Part shown: positions 54,545-62,193 of the stretch, piece after piece
How the letters are laid out: every line of letters starts with the position of its first letter
Position numbering within the stretch: the stretch's first letter is position 1
NCBI GenBank assembly: GCA_023412475.1
Contig: JAEYNR010000078.1
Coordinates: 1-62,193 of the forward strand
DNA: 62,193 nt
DNA from: Fibrobacterota bacterium
Lineage (GTDB): Bacteria > Fibrobacterota > Chitinivibrionia > Chitinivibrionales > Chitinispirillaceae
Reading direction: 5' to 3'
Notes under the pieces: generated by a model
Database searches by the model: none
What the model was told of the DNA's origin: nothing
The model's input: only the letters and a program-made list of their open reading frames with translations
Made by a program: the position numbers and the translations under genes

Positions 54545-54991
54545 TTAAATATGAATGAAAAAGAGATAGACCAGATTCTCTACACCCGCGGGGTTAAAAA
54601 GCGTTGCCGCATCAGGGTGGTTTTTATTCAGTTCACATGTTTCCCGCCAGCTATTCCAGATTTCAGCACGTGCACGATTGAGTACCTCTTCGTTGGTGGT
54701 GTTCTCCCACTTTACAAGATCGCGGATAATATCAAACAATTGTTCGCGTTTTCGCTCCGCCTCTTCCTTATTAACACCTCGACCAAGTTCACGCTGATAA
54801 CCGGGATCATTTACCATTTGTGCAAATATTACTGCCCGGGCAGCAGCCAGCGGTCGGCGCGCCCACCACAGGTGTAAAGTACTTGGGTGCCCATGTCGTA
54901 TGGACTTTTCGCGAGCTGCTGCGACATTGATATCATCAAGAGGGAGAGCTACTTCGATTAGTTTACGGGGGAGTTTTATCGGATGGGTCAT
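54545..54991 (-). pseudogene. truncated DUF1156 DNA methylase (N-terminal fragment)
   Basis: The first ~125 residues match the N-terminal DUF1156 domain of adenine-specific DNA methylases found in anti-phage loci: 'LPLDDINVAAAREKSIRHGHPSTLHLWWARRPLAAARAVIFA'-type sequence (split here: 'INVAAAREKSIRHG', 'LHLWWARRPLAAAR'). Intact proteins continue for many hundreds of residues with an FAGGG SAM motif and NPPY. Here homology stops at 'AATLFNP' (~54590) and a foreign 13-residue tail ends the frame. The catalytic methylase is therefore gone. Confidence 0.85.
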
Positions 54992-55020
54992 TTATGTTGT
55001 TGCTTTCTAACAATATTTTG

Positions 55021-55114
55021 TCCCTATAAATATTTTGTCCCGACGGGACAAGGACGTTTTTTCGATTCATCAGATCTTTTCCTGATCTCTTTAGGGATCA
55101 CATATTTTTAGGGA
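55021..55114. repeat. palindromic unit 1 (downstream of the Y1 transposase)
   Basis: About 94 nt. It opens with tccctataaatattt and closes with acatatttttaggga, an imperfect outer inverted repeat. Inside are GTCCCGACGGGAC and GATCTCTTTAGGGATC. It is one of three related units; the other two lie upstream of the transposase. Confidence 0.85.
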
Positions 55115-55121
55115 AGATATA

Positions 55122-55583
55122 TTATTGTACATCACGCAATAAATATTTCTCATCATAAGCAATATTATATTTCTGAAGAAATTCCAGATATTCTTCTCTA
55201 AAACTCTTTTTTTTATGATGCGTTTCCTGGTTCTGTATGTATTTGACAACACTATCAATTTGAGAACGTGAATAGGAGAATGCACCATATCCCCGTTGCC
55301 ATTGGAATTTGCCATAAACAAAACGTTTATCATTTGTCCAATTTGATGAGCCACCCTTGATATCCTTTAATAGATCCGATATCAATTGATGAGGCTTATA
55401 ATTCACAAAAATATGGATATGATTGGATGTTCCGTTTATTGCAATTAATTTATGTTTGTTATTTTGCACTATACCTGTAATGTATTTGTACAATTCATCT
55501 TTCCATTCAGTCATTATTAGAGATGAACGGTTTTCTACAGCAAATACAAATTGCAGATATATTTGTGTATATGTGTTGGCCAT
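55122..55583 (-). mobile_element. IS200-like Y1 (HUH) transposase, TnpA/REP-associated type
   Basis: The 153-residue protein has the HUH motif in 'SNHIHIFVNY' (~54-63) and the catalytic Tyr in 'VVKYIQNQETHH' (~118-129), the Y1 transposase signature. There is no TnpB. It is flanked by one palindromic unit downstream and two upstream that share palindromes and outer inverted repeats. This is the arrangement of REP-associated or IS200-type transposases. It lies between two broken defence genes. Confidence 0.9.
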
Positions 55584-55603
55584 GTAAACCTACAAATATT
55601 TTT

Positions 55604-55788
55604 TCCCTATAAATATGTTGTCCCTATGGGACATGGACGTTTTTTCGATTCATCAGATCTTTTCCTGATCCCTTTAGGGATCACATATTTTTAGGGACAA
55701 TAAATATGTTGTCCCTATGGGACAAGGACGTTTTTTCGATTCACCAGATCTCTTCCTGATCCCTTTAGGGATCACATATTTATAGGGA
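55604..55788. repeat. palindromic units 2 and 3 (91-bp direct repeat)
   Basis: Two units with a period of 91 bp (55617-55698 and 55708-55790) each hold GTCCCTATGGGAC and GATCCCTTTAGGGATC. The pair is enclosed by tccctataaatatgt (55604-55618) and its exact complement acatatttataggga (55774-55788). A BIME-like arrangement. Confidence 0.9.
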
Positions 55789-55824
55789 CAATATGTGTTT
55801 GCTCAAATATTGACGCCTTTAAAA

Positions 55825-56214
55825 TCATGTTGTCTCCCCGGGGCTAACAGCCCGATTCAATAGATCATCAATTGAATAATTTGTACTCACCGCGCCGTCA
55901 TCGAGTTCTTTTGAAAATGGACGCCTGATATAAAACGGACCATCATAACTGTCACCATCAACAATGACTATCGCAAGTATAAACTTATCCTGCTGATTCA
56001 AAGCAGTCATTATCTCATTTTTTGTAACCGTAATCGTTGACTGCCCTTTAGCCCGTCCCTTTACTTCGATATGGCGTGCTGGTTTCAGTTGACCTTCATC
56101 CATAGCCTGGTTTGCGGTTACATCCCAGCCGCACTTTTCTGCTGAAACATCTTTAACACGATGACCCAGAGCAGATTCAGCATCAATAACAGCTTTTAAA
56201 AGCCATCCATTTTC
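55825..56214 (-). pseudogene. DUF3883 C-terminal remnant of a SNF2-type defence helicase
   Basis: The frame encodes 'AESALGHRVKDVSAEKCGWD', then 'ARHIEVKGRAKGQSTITVTK', then 'DDGAVSTNYSIDDLLNRA', which fit the DUF3883 tail of anti-phage helicases. An ATG-started subset begins at 56103, but homology continues upstream to about 56214. The helicase core is missing. Its end points toward the DUF1156 fragment, the usual gene order of such loci. Confidence 0.75.
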
Positions 56215-56417
56215 AAATGAATATTCCCGACACCATTCTCTGCATACCGTGCAGTCTGTTTATCTCCTTCACCTGCATAGAGTTTTGTCTCGATGAGAAC
56301 AAACCACAACTCTGTTTCATCGTAAATGATTAGATCAGGATGTCCGATATCGGCTCTGATGAATAATGCTAAAAGTAATCCGATGGATGGTTGTTTTATA
56401 ATCTTCCAATCTCTCAT
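56196..56417 (-). pseudogene. PD-(D/E)XK nuclease fragment
   Basis: 'IGHPDLIIYDETELWFVLIE' continuing to 'TKLYAGEGDKQTARYAENG' has the spacing of the D...ExK active site and the trailing Gln/Arg-Tyr of PDDEXK_4-type nucleases. At 73 residues it lacks both ends. It is in a different frame from the DUF3883 remnant and overlaps it, so a rearrangement joined them. Confidence 0.55.
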
Positions 56418-56955
56418 GTCTGCAGTAAGCGATTTTCTTGGTACTGAGTTTGAGACTGAGGGTGCATATTCCGGTACTGGTGCACATGCATACTACGGTT
56501 GCCAATTCTGGAAAAATCATTGGAAGACAATTGATATTAACTTTGATGCTTCAGATTCGGAGTGGCAATCTCCTAACTATTGGATTCACTTCGAACCACA
56601 ACTTGAATTGTCAAAATCATTTCAGGTGACTTTGAAGCTTCACTATGAAACTACGCCCTATCGCTCAAAAAGTAAAATGAAGTCGTTGGTCACAAAATCT
56701 CCGTTAAATGCATCGTGGATTGAGAAATATGATTTAGCGAGAGAAAAATTTGTAAATGCACTTCATGATGAATTGGCAATGATACCAGGGTGTCGATGGA
56801 ACAAAGAAAATTACTATTTGCAATTAGCGAGCAGCACCGTTCCTTTTGGCTCTGAAAACATGAAAACTTACGCATTGATAATAAAAGACCGAATAATCGA
56901 AATCTCTTCCATTATCGATAAGCTGGTCTTGGATAATCCAGTAAAGGGAGTATAA
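56416..56955 (+). CDS. probable C-terminal half of a PD-(D/E)XK-type protein, upstream of the DUF499 ATPase
   Basis: About 179 residues from ATG 56416 (the open frame extends to 56326 but then runs antisense to the nuclease fragment). 'AHAYYGCQFWKNHWKTIDIN' and 'FEPQLELSKSFQVTLKLHYE' recall the regulatory C-terminal half of PDDEXK_4 nucleases. No Shine-Dalgarno is seen, so it is likely 5'-truncated. Its TAA touches the ATG of the DUF499 gene, so the two were one operon. Confidence 0.5.
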   Translation: MSAVSDFLGTEFETEGAYSGTGAHAYYGCQFWKNHWKTIDINFDASDSEWQSPNYWIHFEPQLELSKSFQVTLKLHYETTPYRSKSKMKSLVTKSPLNASWIEKYDLAREKFVNALHDELAMIPGCRWNKENYYLQLASSTVPFGSENMKTYALIIKDRIIEISSIIDKLVLDNPVKGV

Positions 56956-59799
56956 ATGGCACTGAAACCCTGGCGTGAAATTGCTGTACCGCACACAGAT
57001 GTTTTAAAAGGAACATTCACTAACGCAGAATTTGCTGCAGACATTACACAAGTCCATCGTGGAAAAGCAAGTGAGGAATATCAGAATCCTGAGAAGTTCT
57101 TTTCGCGTACCTATATAACCGAAGGTATGAAACTTCTTTTAAAGTCAGTGATTCAGCGTATGGCAGGGCATGGCGGTGATCCGGTGATTCAACTTCAAAC
57201 CTCTTTTGGTGGTGGTAAAACCCACTCGATGTTGGCAGTGTATCATCTGGCAACATCATCAAATGCTTCCATGCACCCTGGGATACCGCCAATTCTCGAT
57301 GAATCGGGAATCTCACACTTGCCTGAAGCTCGCATTGTGGTACTTGATGGTACCAACATGAGTGCCGGGCAGGCAGTAGTCCGTGATGGCGTAGAAATTA
57401 AAACGATCTGGGGTGAACTTGCATGGCAGCTTGGCAAAGAAAATGGCTTCTTAAAAGTTGCAGAATCCGATAAGGCGGGAACATCGCCATCAAAAGAGAT
57501 CATTGCTGATCTACTCAGATCTGTTTCACCGGTGGTAATTCTCATTGATGAACTTGTTGCGTACCTTCGTCAGTTTGGTGTCGGTCAGATCCACTCGGGT
57601 GGTACATTTGATAGCAATATTACCTTTGTTCAGGCAATGACTGAGGCTGTGAAGATGGTTCCTGATGCAATACTGCTTGCATCGCTGCCCGAATCAAAAA
57701 CAGAGCTTGGTGATTTACAAGGTGAACGAGCACTTGCATCACTTGAGAAAGTTTTTGGCCGTGTAGAATCTGTATGGAAGCCTGTAGCTGCAGAAGAATC
57801 CTTCGAGATAGTGAGGCGCCGGTTGTTTGAAAAAATCGGAACTGACTCAGAAATCCAATCGATTTGTAATGCATTTACAGCAATGTACAATGATAATAAA
57901 GGTAAATTCCCAATTGAAACTGCAGAATCAACCTATAACGAAAGACTGCAGAGTTCCTATCCAATACATCCGGAAATTTTCGATCGACTGTATGGTGATT
58001 GGTCAACACTTGACAAGTTTCAGAGAACCCGTGGCGTACTGCAGTACATGGCGATTATAATACACCGCTTGTGGATCAACAATAATCAGGAGGCTATGAT
58101 CCTTCCCGGATCAATTCCACTCGATGATGTGGATGTTCGCACTAAAAGTATTCATTATCTCCCACAGGGCTGGGAACCGATTATTGAGAGTGAAGTTGAT
58201 GGTCATCGCTCGACTGCTGCCTTCATTGAAAAAGATTCACCTCTCTTCGGTAGTGTCCAGGCTGCCCGCCGAACGATGCGCACAATTTTCCTTGGAAGTG
58301 CTCCTTCGCACGGTAAAGAACTTTCCCGTGGGCTTAAACATGATCGTGTTCTTCTTGGCTCGGTACTTCCCGGTCAACAGGTTTCAGTTTATGAAGATGT
58401 TTTGAAACGGGTTTGCGATAGAATGCACTATCTGTTTGTTGAAAAAGAACGCTATTGGCTTGATACACGCCCCAACCTCCGACGTGAAATGGAAGGGCGC
58501 AAACAGAAAATCGATTATCATACGCAGCTCTTTCCAGAGATGAAAAATCAGATCGCCAAAACATTTGGATCATCTTCGCACGGTTTTTCGGGGATTCATG
58601 TTTTTTCACAGTCTGGTGATGTTCCGGACGAAATCGGGAACGGGTTACGTCTGGTGGTGCTTCCTCCGGAAAAAGCATTTACTCGAGCTGGTGATAATCA
58701 GGCTTTATCCTCAGCTCTGGATATTCTTAAAAACCGGGGAAATGCGCCTCGTACAAAGCAAAACCGGCTGATTTTTGTTGCAGCAGACGCGCAAGTAGTT
58801 GGACGTCTAATAGATCAGTTCCGTATTCTTTTAGCCTGGGAATCCATCGTTACCGATAATAACAATGAAGTACTGAATCTCGATACATTCCAGAAGAAAC
58901 AGGCAGAAAAGAATGTTGAGGCATCCAAAAAAATTGTACGTCAAATGATTCGTGAAGCATATAAGTGGTTGCTGGTGCCAACGGAAAAGATTATCAATGA
59001 TACGCCAACTCTCAAGTGGATAGAAAAACAAATTTCACCATCTGTTCCTAACATCCTTAATGACATCGAACGAATTCTCAAAGAAGAAGAACTCTTGATA
59101 GTAGATTGGGCACCCATTCATCTTAAGAATCTTCTGGAGAAGTTCTATTTCGTTAATAATAAATACGAAGTTGAAGAGTGTGATCTCTGGGGTGATATGT
59201 GTGAGTATCCTTTCATGCCAAAGCTGAAAGATCAGGGCGTTCTTGCACAAACGATTGCAAAGGGCCTATTGTCAACCGAATATTTTGGACACGCGGCCGG
59301 AAAAGAAAATGATACCTATATAGAGTTCTGCTTCGGTAAAGGCACTATTATCAGACTTGAAGCAGGATCGATCATTATCGAAAGATCAGCGGCTGAGGCG
59401 TATGCTAAATCACTCGAAGAAACTGCCAGTAATTCAACAAGTGCATCTGCTTCAATAGGAGATGCAACTCCAGAAAGTAGAGATGCAGGTAATAGGGCTA
59501 CAAACACAAAATCCGGTTTTAGTGGCGCTAATGAAACACCCGCGGATTCGAAGCCAGCACCAGTAAAACGAACCCAATATTACGGGACGGTAGATTTGGA
59601 TCCTCTTCTGGCGAAAGCAAGATTTAACGATATCTATGATGAAATTGTCCAGCTATTCACTGAGCAATTGGGTACATCGGTTACCATCAATGTGGAAATA
59701 ACCGCAGTTAGACCTGATGGTTTTAACGATTCAACTATCCGGGCAGTATCAGAAAATTCTCGTACTTTGAAGTTTAAAAATAGTGAGTTTGAGCAATAG
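56956..59799 (+). CDS. DUF499-family anti-phage-associated AAA ATPase
   Basis: The 947-residue protein carries the DUF499 features: 'KPWREIAVPHTDVLKGTFTNAEFAADI'-type start (here 'PHTDVLKGTFTNAEF'), Walker A 'SFGGGKTHSMLAVYHL' (~82), Walker B-like 'VILIDELVAYLRQFG' (~194) and 'ERALASLEKVFGRVE'. A low-complexity Ser/Thr/Ala segment (~810-855) precedes a C-terminal domain. The family is related to PglY/BrxC-type ATPases and travels with DUF1156 methylases and DUF3883 helicases. It appears intact, with Shine-Dalgarno gggag, while its partners are fragments. Confidence 0.88.
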   Translation: MALKPWREIAVPHTDVLKGTFTNAEFAADITQVHRGKASEEYQNPEKFFSRTYITEGMKLLLKSVIQRMAGHGGDPVIQLQTSFGGGKTHSMLAVYHLATSSNASMHPGIPPILDESGISHLPEARIVVLDGTNMSAGQAVVRDGVEIKTIWGELAWQLGKENGFLKVAESDKAGTSPSKEIIADLLRSVSPVVILIDELVAYLRQFGVGQIHSGGTFDSNITFVQAMTEAVKMVPDAILLASLPESKTELGDLQGERALASLEKVFGRVESVWKPVAAEESFEIVRRRLFEKIGTDSEIQSICNAFTAMYNDNKGKFPIETAESTYNERLQSSYPIHPEIFDRLYGDWSTLDKFQRTRGVLQYMAIIIHRLWINNNQEAMILPGSIPLDDVDVRTKSIHYLPQGWEPIIESEVDGHRSTAAFIEKDSPLFGSVQAARRTMRTIFLGSAPSHGKELSRGLKHDRVLLGSVLPGQQVSVYEDVLKRVCDRMHYLFVEKERYWLDTRPNLRREMEGRKQKIDYHTQLFPEMKNQIAKTFGSSSHGFSGIHVFSQSGDVPDEIGNGLRLVVLPPEKAFTRAGDNQALSSALDILKNRGNAPRTKQNRLIFVAADAQVVGRLIDQFRILLAWESIVTDNNNEVLNLDTFQKKQAEKNVEASKKIVRQMIREAYKWLLVPTEKIINDTPTLKWIEKQISPSVPNILNDIERILKEEELLIVDWAPIHLKNLLEKFYFVNNKYEVEECDLWGDMCEYPFMPKLKDQGVLAQTIAKGLLSTEYFGHAAGKENDTYIEFCFGKGTIIRLEAGSIIIERSAAEAYAKSLEETASNSTSASASIGDATPESRDAGNRATNTKSGFSGANETPADSKPAPVKRTQYYGTVDLDPLLAKARFNDIYDEIVQLFTEQLGTSVTINVEITAVRPDGFNDSTIRAVSENSRTLKFKNSEFEQ

Positions 59800-59911
59800 T
59801 AGGATAAAAAAAAGAAAGACTTTAAAATTGCGAATATCAAAATAGAAGCACAGATGAAGAAATCTGGATTGTGAGCAGATTCATCAGTATATTTGTCGCT
59901 GTCGGGATCAG

Positions 59912-60409
59912 TTAAAACCTGTATGCCATAAAATCATACAATGGATAAAGATCTATAAAGTTTTGTTTCATTTCGCTGACAATTGATTTTTTAGCAATTC
60001 TTGGGTCATCAGGTTGATATTCTTTTACAAAGCCAGAATAGTACCCACTGCGATCGGTTTTAACAAATTTGATTAAAGAATTCTTATCACAATTATCCAG
60101 TTCAAATCTATTTCCATTTATTTCGTAAAAATAGCCTTTATTTTTAATATTCAAGGTTAACTGCCAAAATTTTTCAGCTTGATCTGGATTACGGCGTATT
60201 TTCTTTAGAAATTCTGAACGATCGTAATAGTTTTTATCCGTAAAAAGAAGCCAAAATCTTACAACTGATTGGTTTATAAAAATTTGAATCCTGGTATGCA
60301 GATAAAAAGCATTGTAGAAATCATCATAATCTATTTGGTGATAATCATAACCACCAAGCGTTCTTAAAGCATCGAGTTGTTCAGCGGATTTCCCGTAGTG
60401 CAACCACAT
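59912..60409 (-). CDS. protein of unknown function, probably 5'-truncated
   Basis: The 165-residue form from ATG 60409 is unrecognised and rich in Tyr, Phe and Asp ('YDYHQIDYDDFYNAFYLHTR'). The same frame stays open and protein-like up to about 60535 ('FHFIFQDGLPIVKQIDSMWL') without an ATG, GTG or TTG. So the gene either uses an unusual start or has lost its 5' end. It faces the DUF499 gene. Confidence 0.55.
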   Translation of the reverse strand: MWLHYGKSAEQLDALRTLGGYDYHQIDYDDFYNAFYLHTRIQIFINQSVVRFWLLFTDKNYYDRSEFLKKIRRNPDQAEKFWQLTLNIKNKGYFYEINGNRFELDNCDKNSLIKFVKTDRSGYYSGFVKEYQPDDPRIAKKSIVSEMKQNFIDLYPLYDFMAYRF

Positions 60410-60585
60410 ACTGTCGATTTGTTTTACGATCGGTAGACCATCTTGGAATATAAAATGAAATGATGATGTGTAATGCGCTTTTTGACGATGCCGGTGTAAA
60501 GTCTCAAAAACTGTCGTTTGTGAGACTACTTTAATTTACAGGTATTTTGAATCTTTCCAGGTAATGTTCCTAAAAAAAGTACTTG

Positions 60586-60659
60586 CCTAAAATAATACGC
60601 ACTGCTATTTTAGGATAAGCGGTTATATTAAAATAACGAACAGTCTTATTTTAGGATAA
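60586..60659 (+). promoter_or_regulatory. repeated operator-like motif upstream of the Fic gene
   Basis: TATTTTAGGATAA occurs at 60606-60618 and 60647-60659, exactly 41 bp apart (about four helical turns). CCTAAAATAA at 60586-60595 is the inverse of the same motif, forming an inverted repeat with the first copy. The last copy ends nine bases before the ATG. The Fic protein has a C-terminal winged helix that could bind here. Confidence 0.6.
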
Positions 60660-60668
60660 AGGATATTC

Positions 60669-61841
60669 ATGCAACGGGATCTTCAAGGATATTATAAAAC
60701 CATTTCAACTGTAGGTGAGACGGTAAAGGCATTTGTCCCTGCATCACTTCCACCAGTGCCGCCGATTGAATGGACTCCAGAGCTACGGGAGAAGTTTAAT
60801 CTCGCACATATTGCACTTGGGCGTCTAGACAGTGTAACCAAACTCCTTCCGGATACAACGCATTTCCTTTATATGTATGTCCGGAAAGAAGCGGTGCTCT
60901 CTTCGATGATTGAGGGGACGCAATCTTCTCTTTCTGATCTGCTCCTGTTTGAAATGGAAGAGGAGCCTGGCGTTCCTCTTGATGATGTACAGGAAGTAAG
61001 TAACTATGTTGCTGCATTGTACCATGGTCTTCATCTCTTGGAACGAGGTCTGCCACTTTCATTAAGGCTGATTAAAGAGATGCATAACGTGTTACTGTCA
61101 AAAGGGCGCGGCAGTGCCTGTACTCCCGGTGAATTCCGGAAATCACAGAACTGGATAGGGGGAACTCGTCCTGGCAATGCGGTATTTGTTCCTCCACCGG
61201 TTGAGGATCTGATGGAGTGCATGGGTAAATTTGAACTTTTCCTCCATGATGTGCCGGAGCCGACACCGGTACTTCTCAAAGCAGCCTTAATGCATGTTCA
61301 GTTTGAAACCATTCATCCATTTCTTGATGGAAACGGAAGACTTGGGCGATTGCTTATTACCTTGCTGCTTTGTGAACAGAAGGTTCTCCAGGAACCGATG
61401 CTGTACCTCAGTCTTTATTTTAAAACGCACCGGCAGTACTATTATGAGCTGCTGAACAAGGTGCGCACAACAGGAGACTGGGAGTCTTGGCTAGACTTCT
61501 TTGCCGAGGCGGTGATTGCTGTTGCCACTCAGGCAGTGGAGACTGCACAAAAGCTTCTTCGTTTATCTGAAACCGACAAACTTAAAGTAAGCGGTCTGGG
61601 TAGGGCTGCGGAATCTACGCTGCATGTTCACAGGGTTCTTATGGAGCATCCTATTGCCACATCGAACTGGTTGGTAAAGAAAACTGGTATCACTCCGGCA
61701 ACCGTCAATAAGGCGCTCGTGCATCTTGAACAGCTTGGAATTGTGCGGGAGGTAACCGCCAGGAAACGTAACCGGCTTTTCAGTTATACCGGTTATATAG
61801 AGATACTGAACGAGGGGACCGGGGCACCGGAAGGTGCATGA
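60669..61841 (+). CDS. Fic-domain protein with C-terminal winged helix
   Basis: The 390-residue protein has an N-terminal DUF4172-like part with the inhibitory helix motif 'SSMIEGTQSSLSDLL' (~78), a Fic core with 'HPFLDGNGRLGRLL' (~216), and a C-terminal winged-helix domain (~310-385, 'TSNWLVKKTGITPATVNKAL'). Fic enzymes AMPylate Ser, Thr or Tyr of target proteins; the SxxxEG helix keeps them inactive. Such proteins can be autoregulated through the HTH. It stands next to the defence remnants. Confidence 0.92.
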   Translation: MQRDLQGYYKTISTVGETVKAFVPASLPPVPPIEWTPELREKFNLAHIALGRLDSVTKLLPDTTHFLYMYVRKEAVLSSMIEGTQSSLSDLLLFEMEEEPGVPLDDVQEVSNYVAALYHGLHLLERGLPLSLRLIKEMHNVLLSKGRGSACTPGEFRKSQNWIGGTRPGNAVFVPPPVEDLMECMGKFELFLHDVPEPTPVLLKAALMHVQFETIHPFLDGNGRLGRLLITLLLCEQKVLQEPMLYLSLYFKTHRQYYYELLNKVRTTGDWESWLDFFAEAVIAVATQAVETAQKLLRLSETDKLKVSGLGRAAESTLHVHRVLMEHPIATSNWLVKKTGITPATVNKALVHLEQLGIVREVTARKRNRLFSYTGYIEILNEGTGAPEGA

Positions 61842-62193
61842 TAAATGTATCTGTTGCAAATCGGGGCCATAATGTTGAAACGCGTGGGGTACTAATGGCT
61901 CTTCAGTCTTGAGTATAGTATAAGTAAAATAAAGCATGAAATTGGATCAGTCTTGGCTCATCGTTTGCCACCCTCAAATCATCTTTTTATCGCTATAATT
62001 CATCCTTTTACCCAAATGAGTCATCTTTTTACACAGAATTATACTCAATCTAAGTTGCCACCAGGTGTACGTCCCGGAGGTTTCCCTTAAGGGTTCGATC
62101 GGCAATCCCACGTCTCCCGAGAAACGATATTTTACTCCTGTAAAGGCTGTCTGGAGCCCAAAATCGGTGTCCCGAAGCCCGGGCAACTGCTAA
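61842..62193. other. right-edge region without a recognised gene
   Basis: Beyond the Fic gene I see only the 22-bp repeats and a GC-richer stretch (62045-62193) with the palindrome 'tttcccttaaggg'. The base composition after 62040 differs from the Fic side, consistent with entry into another element. Confidence 0.4.
61974..62040. repeat. three imperfect 22-bp repeats, possible insertion sequence end
   Basis: aatCATCTTTTTAtcgctat, attCATCCTTTTAcccaaat and agtCATCTTTTTAcacagaa stand in tandem at ~22-bp spacing. IS21-family ends carry such repeated sequences next to the inverted repeat, and 'gtttgccaccctcaaatc' just before resembles one. The transposase genes would lie beyond the right edge. 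Confidence 0.4.

Noticed and set aside
55604..55790. CRISPR-like repeats
   Set aside because: Only two 91-bp units, without spacers and without cas genes; the inner palindromes and nearby Y1 transposase explain them.
61974..62186. A 70-residue minus-strand open frame at the right edge
   Set aside because: Part of it is the translation of the 22-bp repeats; probably the non-coding end of a mobile element.

Overview
The window reads as a piece of the chromosome of a Gram-negative bacterium of moderate to low G+C. An LPS heptose epimerase (HldD) implies an LPS-containing outer membrane. A GH9 cellulase with a type-9-secretion-like C-terminal module, many TPR, LRR and RCC1 surface-type proteins, a bacterial XPB helicase and a LacI-sensor HD-GYP protein suggest the FCB/Fibrobacterota side of the tree, perhaps a Chitinispirillum-like polysaccharide degrader. 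That placement is inference from gene content only. No rRNA, tRNA or CRISPR array was recognised.

Layout. 1-480: a graded 21-bp tandem array. 449-4493 (minus strand): an ArgRS-like protein without a catalytic core, ribosomal silencing factor RsfS, a LytR_C protein, a bifunctional-nuclease-domain protein and PurA. 4695-15517 (mostly plus): XPB helicase, phasin-UbiB pair, a DUF1189-like membrane protein, two poorly known proteins, a hybrid histidine kinase, a THUMP rRNA methyltransferase and a GGQ-domain hydrolase. 15670-18843: a large mosaic surface protein. 19321-28833 (plus): HldD, then a TPR protein, a small coiled-coil protein, an NtrB-like kinase, an NtrC-like sigma-54 activator, a HAMP-GGDEF protein and a TPR/TonB-C protein. 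29250-38160: housekeeping genes (PdxB, QueF, MnmA, PurD, PurE) and a YegU/YegV-like ADP-ribosylglycohydrolase plus PfkB pair. 38539-52275: GH9 cellulase, lipoprotein, EcsC-like protein, membrane MutS-like ATPase, HD-GYP protein, DnaE-type polymerase, LRR protein and peroxiredoxin. 52276-62193 is accessory: gene remnants, an orphan lipoprotein, a wrecked defence locus (fragments of DUF1156 methylase, DUF3883 helicase and PD-(D/E)XK nuclease next to an intact DUF499 ATPase), a Y1 transposase flanked by palindromic repeat units, a Fic protein with a repeated operator-like motif, and what may be the end of an insertion sequence.

Two layers of non-coding structure run through the core. A dispersed intergenic repeat family (about 60-200 nt, either strand, at least eight copies) sits in many of the larger gaps and carries TTCGAATTTCG/TTCGTGCTT motifs. 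A second, small hairpin family (GTAACTAC...GTAGTTAC with a shared loop) occurs at 6456 and 51607. The most unusual proteins are the ArgRS-like protein without a core, the PfkB homologue whose catalytic GAGD is replaced, and the sugar-sensor HD-GYP fusion. The most likely site of an undescribed or decaying system is the 54.5-61.8 kb defence region.
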